A stretch of 64,000 nt of DNA. It comes from an uncultured Bacteroidia bacterium. Its GTDB lineage: Bacteria; Bacteroidota; Bacteroidia; Bacteroidales; F082. The notes below the pieces were generated by a model. The model did no database searches, was not told the origin of the DNA, and saw nothing but the letters and a program-made list of their open reading frames with translations. Made by a program: the position numbers and the translations under genes. The stretch is from positions 186,001-250,000 of the forward strand of contig CACZZO010000003.1 of NCBI GenBank assembly GCA_902785755.1, given 5' to 3'. Below, in pieces: positions 16,668 through 24,856 of the stretch. Numbering within the stretch: the first letter of the stretch is position 1; each line of letters starts with the position of its first letter.

Positions 16668-18538
16668 TTCCTATTTTTATAAATCTTGTTGTAAACACTT
16701 TTCATTTTCTCATACAACTTGCCTTCGGGGCGCATCAATCTCTTCAATCCTTTTCTAACTTTCATAATCACACTATCAATTCGAACCATTCCTGAAGAAT
16801 ATGACTCAACTTGCATTCCCGTTACTTCCCGTAATACTCGAATCATCGCTTGCGCAATTTCATAATACACCCTTGTCGAAAAATGATTTAGTCCGCCTGC
16901 AAAATCGGAAGCATCCCTAATACAATCATCAATAGCTATATAGTGGACTCGCGGCTGTTTGTTCGCAAAAACCTTGATTTCATCATTGAGTATTTGATGC
17001 TTTCTTTTCTCTTCTTCTTCATCTTCATTACCTTGATAAAACTTTGTTGCACCCAAAATCAAGCACAGATTTGTCCGCTTTGGCAACCATTGTATACAAT
17101 TTTGCAAAAACTTCAAATACGCTTCAGGGGTGGTTTTACCCAAAAACTCATAATTATCCGAGAACCATTTCAAATAGTCTTCAGTAAACTTATTACCACC
17201 GTTGTAATATGTACCGTTGCAATATGACTCCCAATTTGAAGAATTCGTCATGTCATAGCCTCCAAAGACCACTTTGATATCGGTTCCTTTTTTTCTATAG
17301 ATACAATATCTGGACTCAATAAGTGTACTCAGAAAAATCACATCATAGCCTTTAGTGAAGAAGCCCCCTTCAAGCATTGCGGAATCCACAAAAATGCAAT
17401 CTTCCACAATCTGTTGCTTGTCCTGTTTAGAATAAGTATATAAACCTTCAATATGAACCGAATGGTTATATGCATCTATGATTTGACCTTCAGCATTGCT
17501 CACATAGGTGAATTCCGTATCAAACAGTTCAGTACCCTTGATGTACACTTGGGAATGTGACAAATCGCAAGGCCCTTTCAACAACACTTTACAATGCAAA
17601 TCCTCTTTTGAAACCTCTTGATTCTTATGTGTATCCGCAGATTCCACCTGATTAATCCATCCTGGACATTCCTTTGTATTCAATTCAGTTCTGACCTCCC
17701 CAACCACTGTCAATTCTGGAAATCCCAGCTGAGCATAAACCCATTGTTCAATTTTTTGACCCATTGTCCTACAAGAGAACAAGAAATGTTCCAATCGTCC
17801 ATTTGTTAGAGCATAGAATCCAACCATGCCGTAATCACCGAAACGATCAGTTACTGTCACATAACCGCAATCATACTCTGGATTCCCAAATAAAGACTCC
17901 AATTCTTCAATTGAGATTCTTTTCTTTGTATAATTCAATTGATTGCTCCGCAGCAACAACTCGTGTATTCTTTGCAATTGATTCAAACAATCATAATGCA
18001 TCTCTACCTTGATATTACTATCGTAAAGAAAATCCTCATTACTCTTATAGGTCTTTGATGCGGTAGCCTTGTCTTCCAAAACTTTATATTGCTTCAGCCG
18101 CTTATGATGAAGATCTTTCTTTTCAAGCACAGCGACTTGCTCGATGAGTTCCTTTATCACATCCGGTCCTCCAACCTGAATGTCGGGAAGGAAATGCTTT
18201 GCCTCGCCTAAATTGGATAGATTATCGTCCAAGAATAACACATTCACAGGGCGCAACGCCATTTTATCCAATTTATCTTTCAATTGAAGGCCTTTCCCTT
18301 CCCAATTAATGGAAGGGAAAACGAAAAAGTCCCAAACTCCCAATTCTTGCAAATGTTGTTTTGTAGGTTCAAACTCATTCTTCGAACTAATCGAATTGAT
18401 GATACCACTATCCGTAAGATCTCGAATCAGTTTTGCATTTTCTTCTGGTAAAATGACACCGCCTTCCGAAAGGGTCCCTTTCCAAAAGGTATCGTCCAAA
18501 TCCCAAATGACTAATTTTATTGTCTTTATGTCAATCAT
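16664..18538 (-). CDS. FkbH-like HAD-IIIC protein with C-terminal SGNH-like domain
   Basis: 624 residues. The N-terminal HAD-IIIC domain has WDLDDTFWKG (Asp13, Asp15, Asp16), VLFLDDNLSN and a GNAT-like segment around HELLLRSNQLNYTKK to CRTMGQKIEQW, as in FkbH. FkbH proteins take the glyceryl group of 1,3-bisphosphoglycerate and load it on an ACP. The last ~200 residues include ILGATKFYQG and DFAGGLNHFSTRVYYEI, resembling the end of an SGNH/GDSL-like domain; a clear nucleophilic Ser block was not identified. An ACP gene lies 2.7 kb downstream in the same strand run, so a glyceryl-ACP role is possible. Confidence 0.75.
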   Translation of the reverse strand: MIDIKTIKLVIWDLDDTFWKGTLSEGGVILPEENAKLIRDLTDSGIINSISSKNEFEPTKQHLQELGVWDFFVFPSINWEGKGLQLKDKLDKMALRPVNVLFLDDNLSNLGEAKHFLPDIQVGGPDVIKELIEQVAVLEKKDLHHKRLKQYKVLEDKATASKTYKSNEDFLYDSNIKVEMHYDCLNQLQRIHELLLRSNQLNYTKKRISIEELESLFGNPEYDCGYVTVTDRFGDYGMVGFYALTNGRLEHFLFSCRTMGQKIEQWVYAQLGFPELTVVGEVRTELNTKECPGWINQVESADTHKNQEVSKEDLHCKVLLKGPCDLSHSQVYIKGTELFDTEFTYVSNAEGQIIDAYNHSVHIEGLYTYSKQDKQQIVEDCIFVDSAMLEGGFFTKGYDVIFLSTLIESRYCIYRKKGTDIKVVFGGYDMTNSSNWESYCNGTYYNGGNKFTEDYLKWFSDNYEFLGKTTPEAYLKFLQNCIQWLPKRTNLCLILGATKFYQGNEDEEEEKRKHQILNDEIKVFANKQPRVHYIAIDDCIRDASDFAGGLNHFSTRVYYEIAQAMIRVLREVTGMQVESYSSGMVRIDSVIMKVRKGLKRLMRPEGKLYEKMKSVYNKIYKNRK

Positions 18539-18564
18539 TTTTTATTGTCTTTATGTCAATCATT
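18515..18564. repeat. 25-bp perfect tandem duplication over the FkbH-like start
   Basis: A 25-bp unit occurs twice in direct succession (18515-18539 and 18540-18564). Each copy carries the ATG and first eight codons of the gene. Because 25 is not a multiple of 3, the upstream copy starts a 10-codon open frame (MIDIKTIKND) that stops at the second copy. Confidence 0.95.
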
Positions 18565-18592
18565 TCAACAACCCGAAAAACCGTTTATTAAA

Positions 18593-19696
18593 TTACTTGA
18601 ACTGCCATTGGATATTAGGATTCCCATGTATTGCTTTCTTGCTTTCAGGATAATTCTCAATGAACCAAGTCAAGAACTTGGCATAGTCGATTTTTTCCGA
18701 AAGCATCTTTTGGCGGCGGATTTGCCATTCTTCCTTACGGTTAGGCATGCTAAGAATCTCTTTAACAACACCATACATCTTTTTTGCCGACCCCGACTCT
18801 GATGCCTTGATACCATAGCCCAAATGATACACATTCTCCAATTCGTTCAGATAGCCTATTCGACCAACAAAGTCATTGAAACGCACAAAAGGCACACCCA
18901 ACACTCCCGCTTCTGCCGCCATAGTTTGACTATCACCTATATACAAATCCGCAAAAGCCATCACATGGTGCATATCCAAAGTGTTGATTTTGATGCGATA
19001 TGGCTCGAATTGCGGTTCTAATTCACGTTCCGAAGTAATGAAAATGCGACCGTAAGGTTTCAGAATGTCTATCAACTTTTGGGCAATCTCCGTATTGATG
19101 CCTTTGATACCGTCATCATGATAAGCATTCAAACTTGAAAAACGCAATATATAATAAGGTGTCTCTATTTTGAAATACTTTTCAACTATTTTTTTGTCCG
19201 CCTGAAAATGATTCGGATGCAGATAGGCCAACTCGTGATAAGACTCGTATTTCACTGATTTAGACTCTAAACCGAAATTGTTACAAACACGTGGAGAGAG
19301 GAGGGTCTCAATAAAAGGCCCAGCCGTTTTCGCGAACAGCGGCACCACATCCATGTCATCTTCGCCTGTATTCACCCTGTATTTTCTTGTCAGCCAACCT
19401 GTTTGAGCAACCTCAACGGTTGAACCCGTCAACAAATCAATGTGATTTGTCCTCACGAAAGGAATCATTCGTCTAACCCGTACTATCAAATCATAGAGTA
19501 TTCCTATTTTACTCTTACGATGAGATTCCTTCAAAATGTTATGATAAGGCAATCCCGATTGCTGCAACAAGTCCTCAAGAATGTCTTTGGTCTTTATCAA
19601 AATAAAAACTTTATGTCCATCTGCCATCAAATTCTTCACCACATTCTTATAAAGATGAAAGTGTGCTGGATGACACATCTGAATTAATACATTCAT
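18593..19696 (-). CDS. DUF354-family GT-B-like protein
   Basis: 367 residues from the ATG at 19696; a start five codons upstream (19711) is also possible. The opening MNVLIQMCHPAHFHLYKNV is typical of DUF354 proteins, which have a GT-B fold and occur in O-antigen/capsule loci. A C-terminal UDP-sugar-site-like stretch, FADLYIGDSQTMAAEAGVLG, resembles that of UDP-GlcNAc epimerases and glycosyltransferases. The exact reaction is not established. It lies between the FkbH-like gene and the MaoC gene. Confidence 0.7.
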   Translation of the reverse strand: MNVLIQMCHPAHFHLYKNVVKNLMADGHKVFILIKTKDILEDLLQQSGLPYHNILKESHRKSKIGILYDLIVRVRRMIPFVRTNHIDLLTGSTVEVAQTGWLTRKYRVNTGEDDMDVVPLFAKTAGPFIETLLSPRVCNNFGLESKSVKYESYHELAYLHPNHFQADKKIVEKYFKIETPYYILRFSSLNAYHDDGIKGINTEIAQKLIDILKPYGRIFITSERELEPQFEPYRIKINTLDMHHVMAFADLYIGDSQTMAAEAGVLGVPFVRFNDFVGRIGYLNELENVYHLGYGIKASESGSAKKMYGVVKEILSMPNRKEEWQIRRQKMLSEKIDYAKFLTWFIENYPESKKAIHGNPNIQWQFK

Positions 19697-19734
19697 GTTT
19701 TTCTCTTTCATTCAATTTAACTTCTCAATTCTAT

Positions 19735-20139
19735 TCATGGTAGTTTTACCAAAGCCGTTCCCTCAATCAAGACTTTACCTTCTTCGTCATAGCAACAAGT
19801 ATCCAATAAAATCCTATGTTTTTCCGGAAACAATTCCTTGACACTCACTCTTGCGATAATTTCCTGATCAATAAAAACAGGATACCTGAAATTCATCGTC
19901 TGGTTCAAATAAATTGAACCATCGCCTGGAAACTTTGTTCCAATAATGGCACTAAACATGGATCCAGTCATAAAACCAGGAACAATCAAACGCCCAAAAA
20001 AAGATTTTTTGGCAAACTCCACATCCAAATGAATGGGATTGGTATCATACGACAATTTCGCGAATTTCTTTACTTCCTCTTGTGAGAAAGCCCGTTTCAT
20101 CTCATACGACATTCCAACTTCTATTTCCTCGTATCTCAT
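19735..20139 (-). CDS. MaoC-family (R)-hydratase, first copy
   Basis: 134 residues, one hot-dog domain. The hydratase-2 motif DTNPIH (Asp32, His37) is followed by VPGFMTGSMFSAIIG. Family members interconvert enoyl and (R)-3-hydroxyacyl thioesters. It overlaps the acyltransferase stop by 1 bp (TAATG), so the two are co-translated; a plausible job is to make or set the acyl donor for that transferase. It is a clear paralogue of the MaoC protein at 45345-45749, which is also next to an acyltransferase. Confidence 0.85.
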   Translation of the reverse strand: MRYEEIEVGMSYEMKRAFSQEEVKKFAKLSYDTNPIHLDVEFAKKSFFGRLIVPGFMTGSMFSAIIGTKFPGDGSIYLNQTMNFRYPVFIDQEIIARVSVKELFPEKHRILLDTCCYDEEGKVLIEGTALVKLP

Positions 20140-20762
20140 TATATTCCAAATTTTTCCTTGCGGTTTTTCATAATCATATCAAACTCCTCTTCCGAATAGT
20201 TGTTCCGTAGTTTTTCGGAAAAATCCTTGATCATTTTTGCCGGTGTTCCAGCAACCATCACCATAGGAGGAACATCCTTATTAACAACACTTCCTGCGGC
20301 GACAATTGCACCCTCTCCAATTTCAATTCCGGGCAACAAAGTGACTCCCACTGCTACCCAAGCGTTTTTTCTGATTATAACGGGTGCAATGAAAGATTCA
20401 CTCACATTTTTGTGGTATTTCAAAGGTTTGTTGTGTGCAACAACATTAATGCTTCCAGCCAATGAAACACCGTCCTCCACAACTACAAAATAGGGATAAG
20501 GCAAGTCCATATTCACGTATGTGCCAATATGAACATTCTTCCCAATCGTTACGCCTCTCCACCGTTGCATCATAACTCGAGCCTTGTTCCATGGAAAAGT
20601 CTGGGCCCATGTGTTCAAGCAATGGTCTTTCAGTCTAGCCATCCCAAAAACCAATGCGGATTTATACCCGTGTTCTTTTGCCGAGAGCCTAATAGTTTTC
20701 CAAAGTCCATTGGCCTCGTAATTGGGAACAATCTGTTTTTTTAGTTCTAAATATGCTTTCAT
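20139..20762 (-). CDS. Hexapeptide-repeat acyltransferase paired with MaoC
   Basis: 207 residues with left-handed beta-helix repeats (VTIGKNVHIGTYV, IEIGEGAIVAAGSVV) and the cap VMVAGTPAKMI. It shares WRGVTIGKN and the general layout with the acyltransferase at 14901-15512, so the two are likely paralogues with different acceptors or donors. TAATG coupling to the MaoC gene suggests a 3-hydroxyacyl or enoyl-derived donor. Confidence 0.8.
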   Translation of the reverse strand: MKAYLELKKQIVPNYEANGLWKTIRLSAKEHGYKSALVFGMARLKDHCLNTWAQTFPWNKARVMMQRWRGVTIGKNVHIGTYVNMDLPYPYFVVVEDGVSLAGSINVVAHNKPLKYHKNVSESFIAPVIIRKNAWVAVGVTLLPGIEIGEGAIVAAGSVVNKDVPPMVMVAGTPAKMIKDFSEKLRNNYSEEEFDMIMKNRKEKFGI

Positions 20763-20769
20763 ATTCGTT

Positions 20770-21696
20770 TTATCCGATTATTCTTTCATAAAGACTCAAC
20801 AAGTTTTTAGCCACCTGCCGATTATCCAAACCATCCATGATTATTTTCTCTCTACCTTTGGTCTTCCCTTCAAATGCCAAAGCTTTTTTGAGTAAACCTG
20901 CCAACTCTTCGGGGTTACGTGTTTGAGCTACAAAACAGCCATCGACACCCTGTGTCCTTTCTTTTACATCGCCGACTTTTGTTGTTACAATTGGAGCACA
21001 ACATGCCAGAGCCTCTTTAACCACATTGGGACTGCCTTCCCATTTACTGGTCAGCAAGACCACATCCGCTGCATTAAAATACAATGGCGTCTTCTTATGT
21101 TCTACATGCTCAAAAACATGGATTTCCAGATTCTTATCCAACAAACCAACACTCTTTTGCGCCAAAGCGAAATCTTTTTCAGGCCGGGATGGATTCGCAG
21201 GAAACAAAACATGTTTTTTCTCGAGATTCCAGCACAGACTTTGACGACAAGCAGATTTATCCATCGGCTTGAACAAATCCAAATTAACACCATTGGGAAC
21301 AATCAATGCTCTTTTAATTCGCAAATCCTTATACATGTCTTGCGATTTCACAATGATGGCTCTCCAATGGAAAAATCGTGCAAAAAAGCGTATCACCAAC
21401 TTATATAGCCTCGTTGCCTTCACATCGCTCCCCATCAATGAAACCACAATGGGCTTCACCCCTGCCAAACTGACCGCAAAGGCCGACAAGGAATAATGGG
21501 CATGTATCACGTCGATACGATTTTCCTTGACATATTTTTTCAAGGGATTTGTATGTTCCAAATACCCTTTTAAGCCCTTGCCTTTGATTAAGAAATACTC
21601 CACTTCTACTCCAGCAGCAGCCAACGAATCTCCTTGGCTCTTTAGAATTGGCGAAATCTTTCCATGATTTCCACTTCCCACGAACAGTACTTTCAT
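20770..21696 (-). CDS. GT4 glycosyltransferase
   Basis: 308 residues from the ATG at 21696, chosen because it leaves 1 bp after the epimerase stop and begins the first beta strand, MKVLFVGSG. The GT-B pieces seen are IDVIHAHYSLSAFA, VPNGVNLDLFKP, a donor-site region SKWEGSPNVVKEALACCAP (E-x7-E) and VGDVKERTQG. It transfers a sugar to a lipid-linked intermediate in the cytoplasm; donor and linkage are unknown. Confidence 0.88.
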   Translation of the reverse strand: MKVLFVGSGNHGKISPILKSQGDSLAAAGVEVEYFLIKGKGLKGYLEHTNPLKKYVKENRIDVIHAHYSLSAFAVSLAGVKPIVVSLMGSDVKATRLYKLVIRFFARFFHWRAIIVKSQDMYKDLRIKRALIVPNGVNLDLFKPMDKSACRQSLCWNLEKKHVLFPANPSRPEKDFALAQKSVGLLDKNLEIHVFEHVEHKKTPLYFNAADVVLLTSKWEGSPNVVKEALACCAPIVTTKVGDVKERTQGVDGCFVAQTRNPEELAGLLKKALAFEGKTKGREKIIMDGLDNRQVAKNLLSLYERIIG

Positions 21697-21697
21697 C

Positions 21698-22711
21698 TCA
21701 ACGCAAATTATTCCAATACCATTCACACGCCTCGGCAAACCCTGTCTTGGCATCGTACTTCGGTTGATAGCCAAGTACCAATTGTGCTTTCAAGATAGAT
21801 GCTTGGGAATGAGGTATATCGCCAGGTCTGTTCTCCCGAAACGCAGGATTCACTTTCGCAATCTCAGGATCAAACCTTGACAGGTTTTCCCTAAGACAAC
21901 TAAACAAATCCAATAATGTTGTATTGCCACCATACGCAACATTGAACACCAAATCCAATGGAGCATTTTTGGGAAGACTCGTATTATAAAGTTCCATCCG
22001 TTTGATAATTTCATCTTTCGAAATGGTGACCGCCAACTCATTGGCTTGAATCACGTTGTCGATATAAGTAAAATCCCTTGAATATGAGCCATCACCGTTT
22101 ATAAACGGCGACTCGTGACGAATCAACGCCTTGACCCACAAAGGTATCACTGCAGCATACGCTCCATTGGGATCCTGTCTTCTGCCAAACACATTAAAAT
22201 AGCGCAAACCTATGGTTTCCATGCCATATAAAGACGAGAACACATTGGCATACAACTCATTGACAAACTTAGTGATGGCGTATGGCGAGAGCGGCCGGCC
22301 AATGTTGTGTTCAATCTTCGGCAATTCCTTGCTGTCGCCATAAGTGGAAGAACTTGCCGCATAAACGAAACGGTTTACCCCTTCGTCTCGAGCAGCGACA
22401 AGCATGTTCAGGAAACCGTCGATATTATTGGCATTGGTAGTAATCGGGTCGTTGATACTACGCGGCACCGAACCCAAAGCCGCCTGCTGCAGAACAGCAT
22501 CACAGCCTTTCACAGTCCCCCTACAAGTAGGCAAATCTCGGATGTCGCCTTCCTTGAAGGTGAAATTTGTCTCGCCAAGCAGTGGCTCAATGTTGCGCAT
22601 GAAACCAGTTGAAAGGTTATCCAGGCAAACCACATCATAACCTTTCCGCACAAAGTGCTCACAAAGGTTGCTTCCGATAAATCCGGCTCCGCCAGTGATA
22701 AGTAGTTTCAT
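21698..22711 (-). CDS. UDP-N-acetylhexosamine 4-epimerase (WbpP/TviC-like SDR)
   Basis: 337 residues. NAD-binding GGAGFIG (7-13), the SSSTYGD segment and YAITK (Tyr144, Lys148) are intact. The ALGSVPRSINDPI region and RYFNVFGRRQDPNGAYAAVIP are typical of the WbpP/TviC group, which prefers N-acetylated UDP-hexosamines over UDP-glucose. It would give UDP-GalNAc or a uronic-acid relative for the surface glycan. The GT4 gene follows after 1 bp. Confidence 0.88.
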   Translation of the reverse strand: MKLLITGGAGFIGSNLCEHFVRKGYDVVCLDNLSTGFMRNIEPLLGETNFTFKEGDIRDLPTCRGTVKGCDAVLQQAALGSVPRSINDPITTNANNIDGFLNMLVAARDEGVNRFVYAASSSTYGDSKELPKIEHNIGRPLSPYAITKFVNELYANVFSSLYGMETIGLRYFNVFGRRQDPNGAYAAVIPLWVKALIRHESPFINGDGSYSRDFTYIDNVIQANELAVTISKDEIIKRMELYNTSLPKNAPLDLVFNVAYGGNTTLLDLFSCLRENLSRFDPEIAKVNPAFRENRPGDIPHSQASILKAQLVLGYQPKYDAKTGFAEACEWYWNNLR

Positions 22712-22716
22712 AATTA

Positions 22717-23736
22717 TCAGATACTTAAATTATCATAATAATGAGATTTTAGTTTTTGGATAAAATCTCGAACTCTTATTAAATTCCCATTCCACTTAAA
22801 AAAATCTTCCCCTTCCACAAACACAAAGTCGTTTTCTCTAAACTCTATTTTTCCACCAATTCCATTCACTTCACATTGATGAGGAGTCCAACAGCCAAAA
22901 AGTGATTGCATTTCTGTTACATAAAACTTGCCATCCTTTCCCGATAAAACATCCAACGACAAAGAATCAAAATGATTTTCCTCCGCTATTTCTTTAATGA
23001 GATGCAACAAAGGTTTGGGCGGAAATCCATATTCCAACAATTCACATGACCCAAGACCATTCTCCATTGGTCGCTTATAACCTGCATACGTATCTCCCAA
23101 TTTGATAATCCGCCATTCAATCTCAACATCAATGTATTCTTGGACAATCACATAATGTCTTTGGCTCATACCCAATTTGGGAACAGGAACAACTCTACCA
23201 TATTTGACCCAATGGCAATGCCCTAACGCCATACGTGGATTAATACGTCCAAATATCGAATTAATCATCCTTTTAGCTTTGTTATAACTACGGACGATTG
23301 TCACTCCACTCCCCCCTGCGCCTCCATTGGTTTTAAAAACCAAGGGATATTGTGCTTTTTTGCAAAACTCAATTGCGTAATCTTTGGAATAAAACACATG
23401 CGTTGAAGGTGTACTAACGCCATGCGTTTCAAAAAAATAGGAATACATTCTCTTGTTTTCATATAGAAACAATTCGTGCCAAGAAGGATAAATAGGAATT
23501 TTCAAATACTGATTGATAACCCATAATCTTTCATTGTACATTTCTTTGTATTCAGCAATATTTGCCTTTTCTCTAACCAAAATGCCATCAACCTTTGCAC
23601 TACTAATCTTTTCAATCCAATCATCAGCGAACAAATCAAGGACAACACTTTCCACACCACATTCCTCGCATGCTTTGGCATAACTTTCTACCAAAAAATC
23701 TATTTCTTTGTAACTTTTGAGTATTCCTAATCTCAT
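22717..23736 (-). CDS. ATP-grasp ligase (RimK-like)
   Basis: 339 residues with a pre-ATP-grasp Rossmann-like N-terminus. The central nucleotide-binding strands YPLVFKTNGGAGGSGV (Lys and Gly-rich loop) and IVQEYID are followed by the metal-ligand strand LSLDVLSGKDGKFYVTEMQ. ATP-grasp proteins join a carboxylate to an amine or similar nucleophile through an acyl phosphate. In this locus it may attach an amino acid or similar group to a glycan or nucleotide sugar; this is inferred from position only. Confidence 0.75.
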   Translation of the reverse strand: MRLGILKSYKEIDFLVESYAKACEECGVESVVLDLFADDWIEKISSAKVDGILVREKANIAEYKEMYNERLWVINQYLKIPIYPSWHELFLYENKRMYSYFFETHGVSTPSTHVFYSKDYAIEFCKKAQYPLVFKTNGGAGGSGVTIVRSYNKAKRMINSIFGRINPRMALGHCHWVKYGRVVPVPKLGMSQRHYVIVQEYIDVEIEWRIIKLGDTYAGYKRPMENGLGSCELLEYGFPPKPLLHLIKEIAEENHFDSLSLDVLSGKDGKFYVTEMQSLFGCWTPHQCEVNGIGGKIEFRENDFVFVEGEDFFKWNGNLIRVRDFIQKLKSHYYDNLSI

Positions 23737-23740
23737 TTTA

Positions 23741-24856
23741 TCAATTCGTTTTTAAGTTGTTATACACTATGGAAAGGCCGTTGATATGATTTTCTATAGA
23801 GTACATCTCTTTAACTCTATTGATCTTATTTATGGCATTTAACCTGTACATTTCTATATTTTCAACCAACTCTATTATTTTCAATGCACAATCCTTCTCG
23901 TTCCTTGTTTCAAACAATGTTGCAAACTCTCCGTCATTTGTAATCTCTTTCATCACTTCCCAATCATTTACAATGACAGGGACGCCCGCAACCATCGCTT
24001 CTACAACCGCAATCCCAAAAGTATCATCGTTTGTAGAATATACAAAGCCATCAACATATTGTAAAATTGCTGGAATATCACCACGGCTTCCCACAAAATG
24101 GACAAAATCCAACAAATCATTATCTGAACAATACTTTACACAATCGTCATAAAGATTCGCTTCATTATCAACCCTTTTCCCCACAAAATAAAAATCAAGA
24201 TTTTGAATGCCTTTGTCTTTCAATATCTCCAGACTTTTACAAATAACCATTTGCGAACGTCCACTTACAAAATTACCAACCATCACAAGTTGCAAACTAC
24301 TGGGATTCCTCAATCTATTCTCTCGTATGATATCCGGTTCTTCATACTGTATCTGAAACTTATCGAAGTTAATGCCATTATAAACGACATTGCAATGGGC
24401 TTTAGGACATCCCAAAGAATTCTTCACATACCAATCACGGACAAACTGACTCACAAAAACCATAGCATCCACATTCCACATTATAAAATGTCTAAACAGC
24501 ACCATCAAAGAGGAATAAAAAAAGCCATGAAACGACACTACTATCTTAATGTGAGTAAACAAACTAACCAAAATCGCTATTACGCCATTGGTTAAGGTTT
24601 GGGCATGAAGTATGTCAACTTGCTCCTGCTTCAGCAATTTCCGCAATTGACCCAAATACCCTATTTTCAATCCTTTAGGCTTAATTCTAAATATGGGAAC
24701 TCCTGTTGCTTTAAATTCCTCTGACAACTCACCATCGTTACGATAAACCAGTATCATCTCAAAAGGAGCATATCCTTTCTTGCGACAGATGTCCAACATT
24801 AGCATCTCCGTCCCGCCCCGATTAAGGCTACCGATAAAATAGGCTACTTTCATCAT
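23741..24856 (-). CDS. GT4 glycosyltransferase
   Basis: 371 residues. The opening IGSLNRGGTEMLMLDIC is the typical GGxE loop of GT4 enzymes. VVYNGINFDKF starts the second domain, and STNDDTFGIAVVEAMVAGVP holds the donor-site acidic residues. It overlaps the membrane-protein stop by 4 bp (ATGA). Donor sugar unknown. Confidence 0.9.
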   Translation of the reverse strand: MMKVAYFIGSLNRGGTEMLMLDICRKKGYAPFEMILVYRNDGELSEEFKATGVPIFRIKPKGLKIGYLGQLRKLLKQEQVDILHAQTLTNGVIAILVSLFTHIKIVVSFHGFFYSSLMVLFRHFIMWNVDAMVFVSQFVRDWYVKNSLGCPKAHCNVVYNGINFDKFQIQYEEPDIIRENRLRNPSSLQLVMVGNFVSGRSQMVICKSLEILKDKGIQNLDFYFVGKRVDNEANLYDDCVKYCSDNDLLDFVHFVGSRGDIPAILQYVDGFVYSTNDDTFGIAVVEAMVAGVPVIVNDWEVMKEITNDGEFATLFETRNEKDCALKIIELVENIEMYRLNAINKINRVKEMYSIENHINGLSIVYNNLKTN

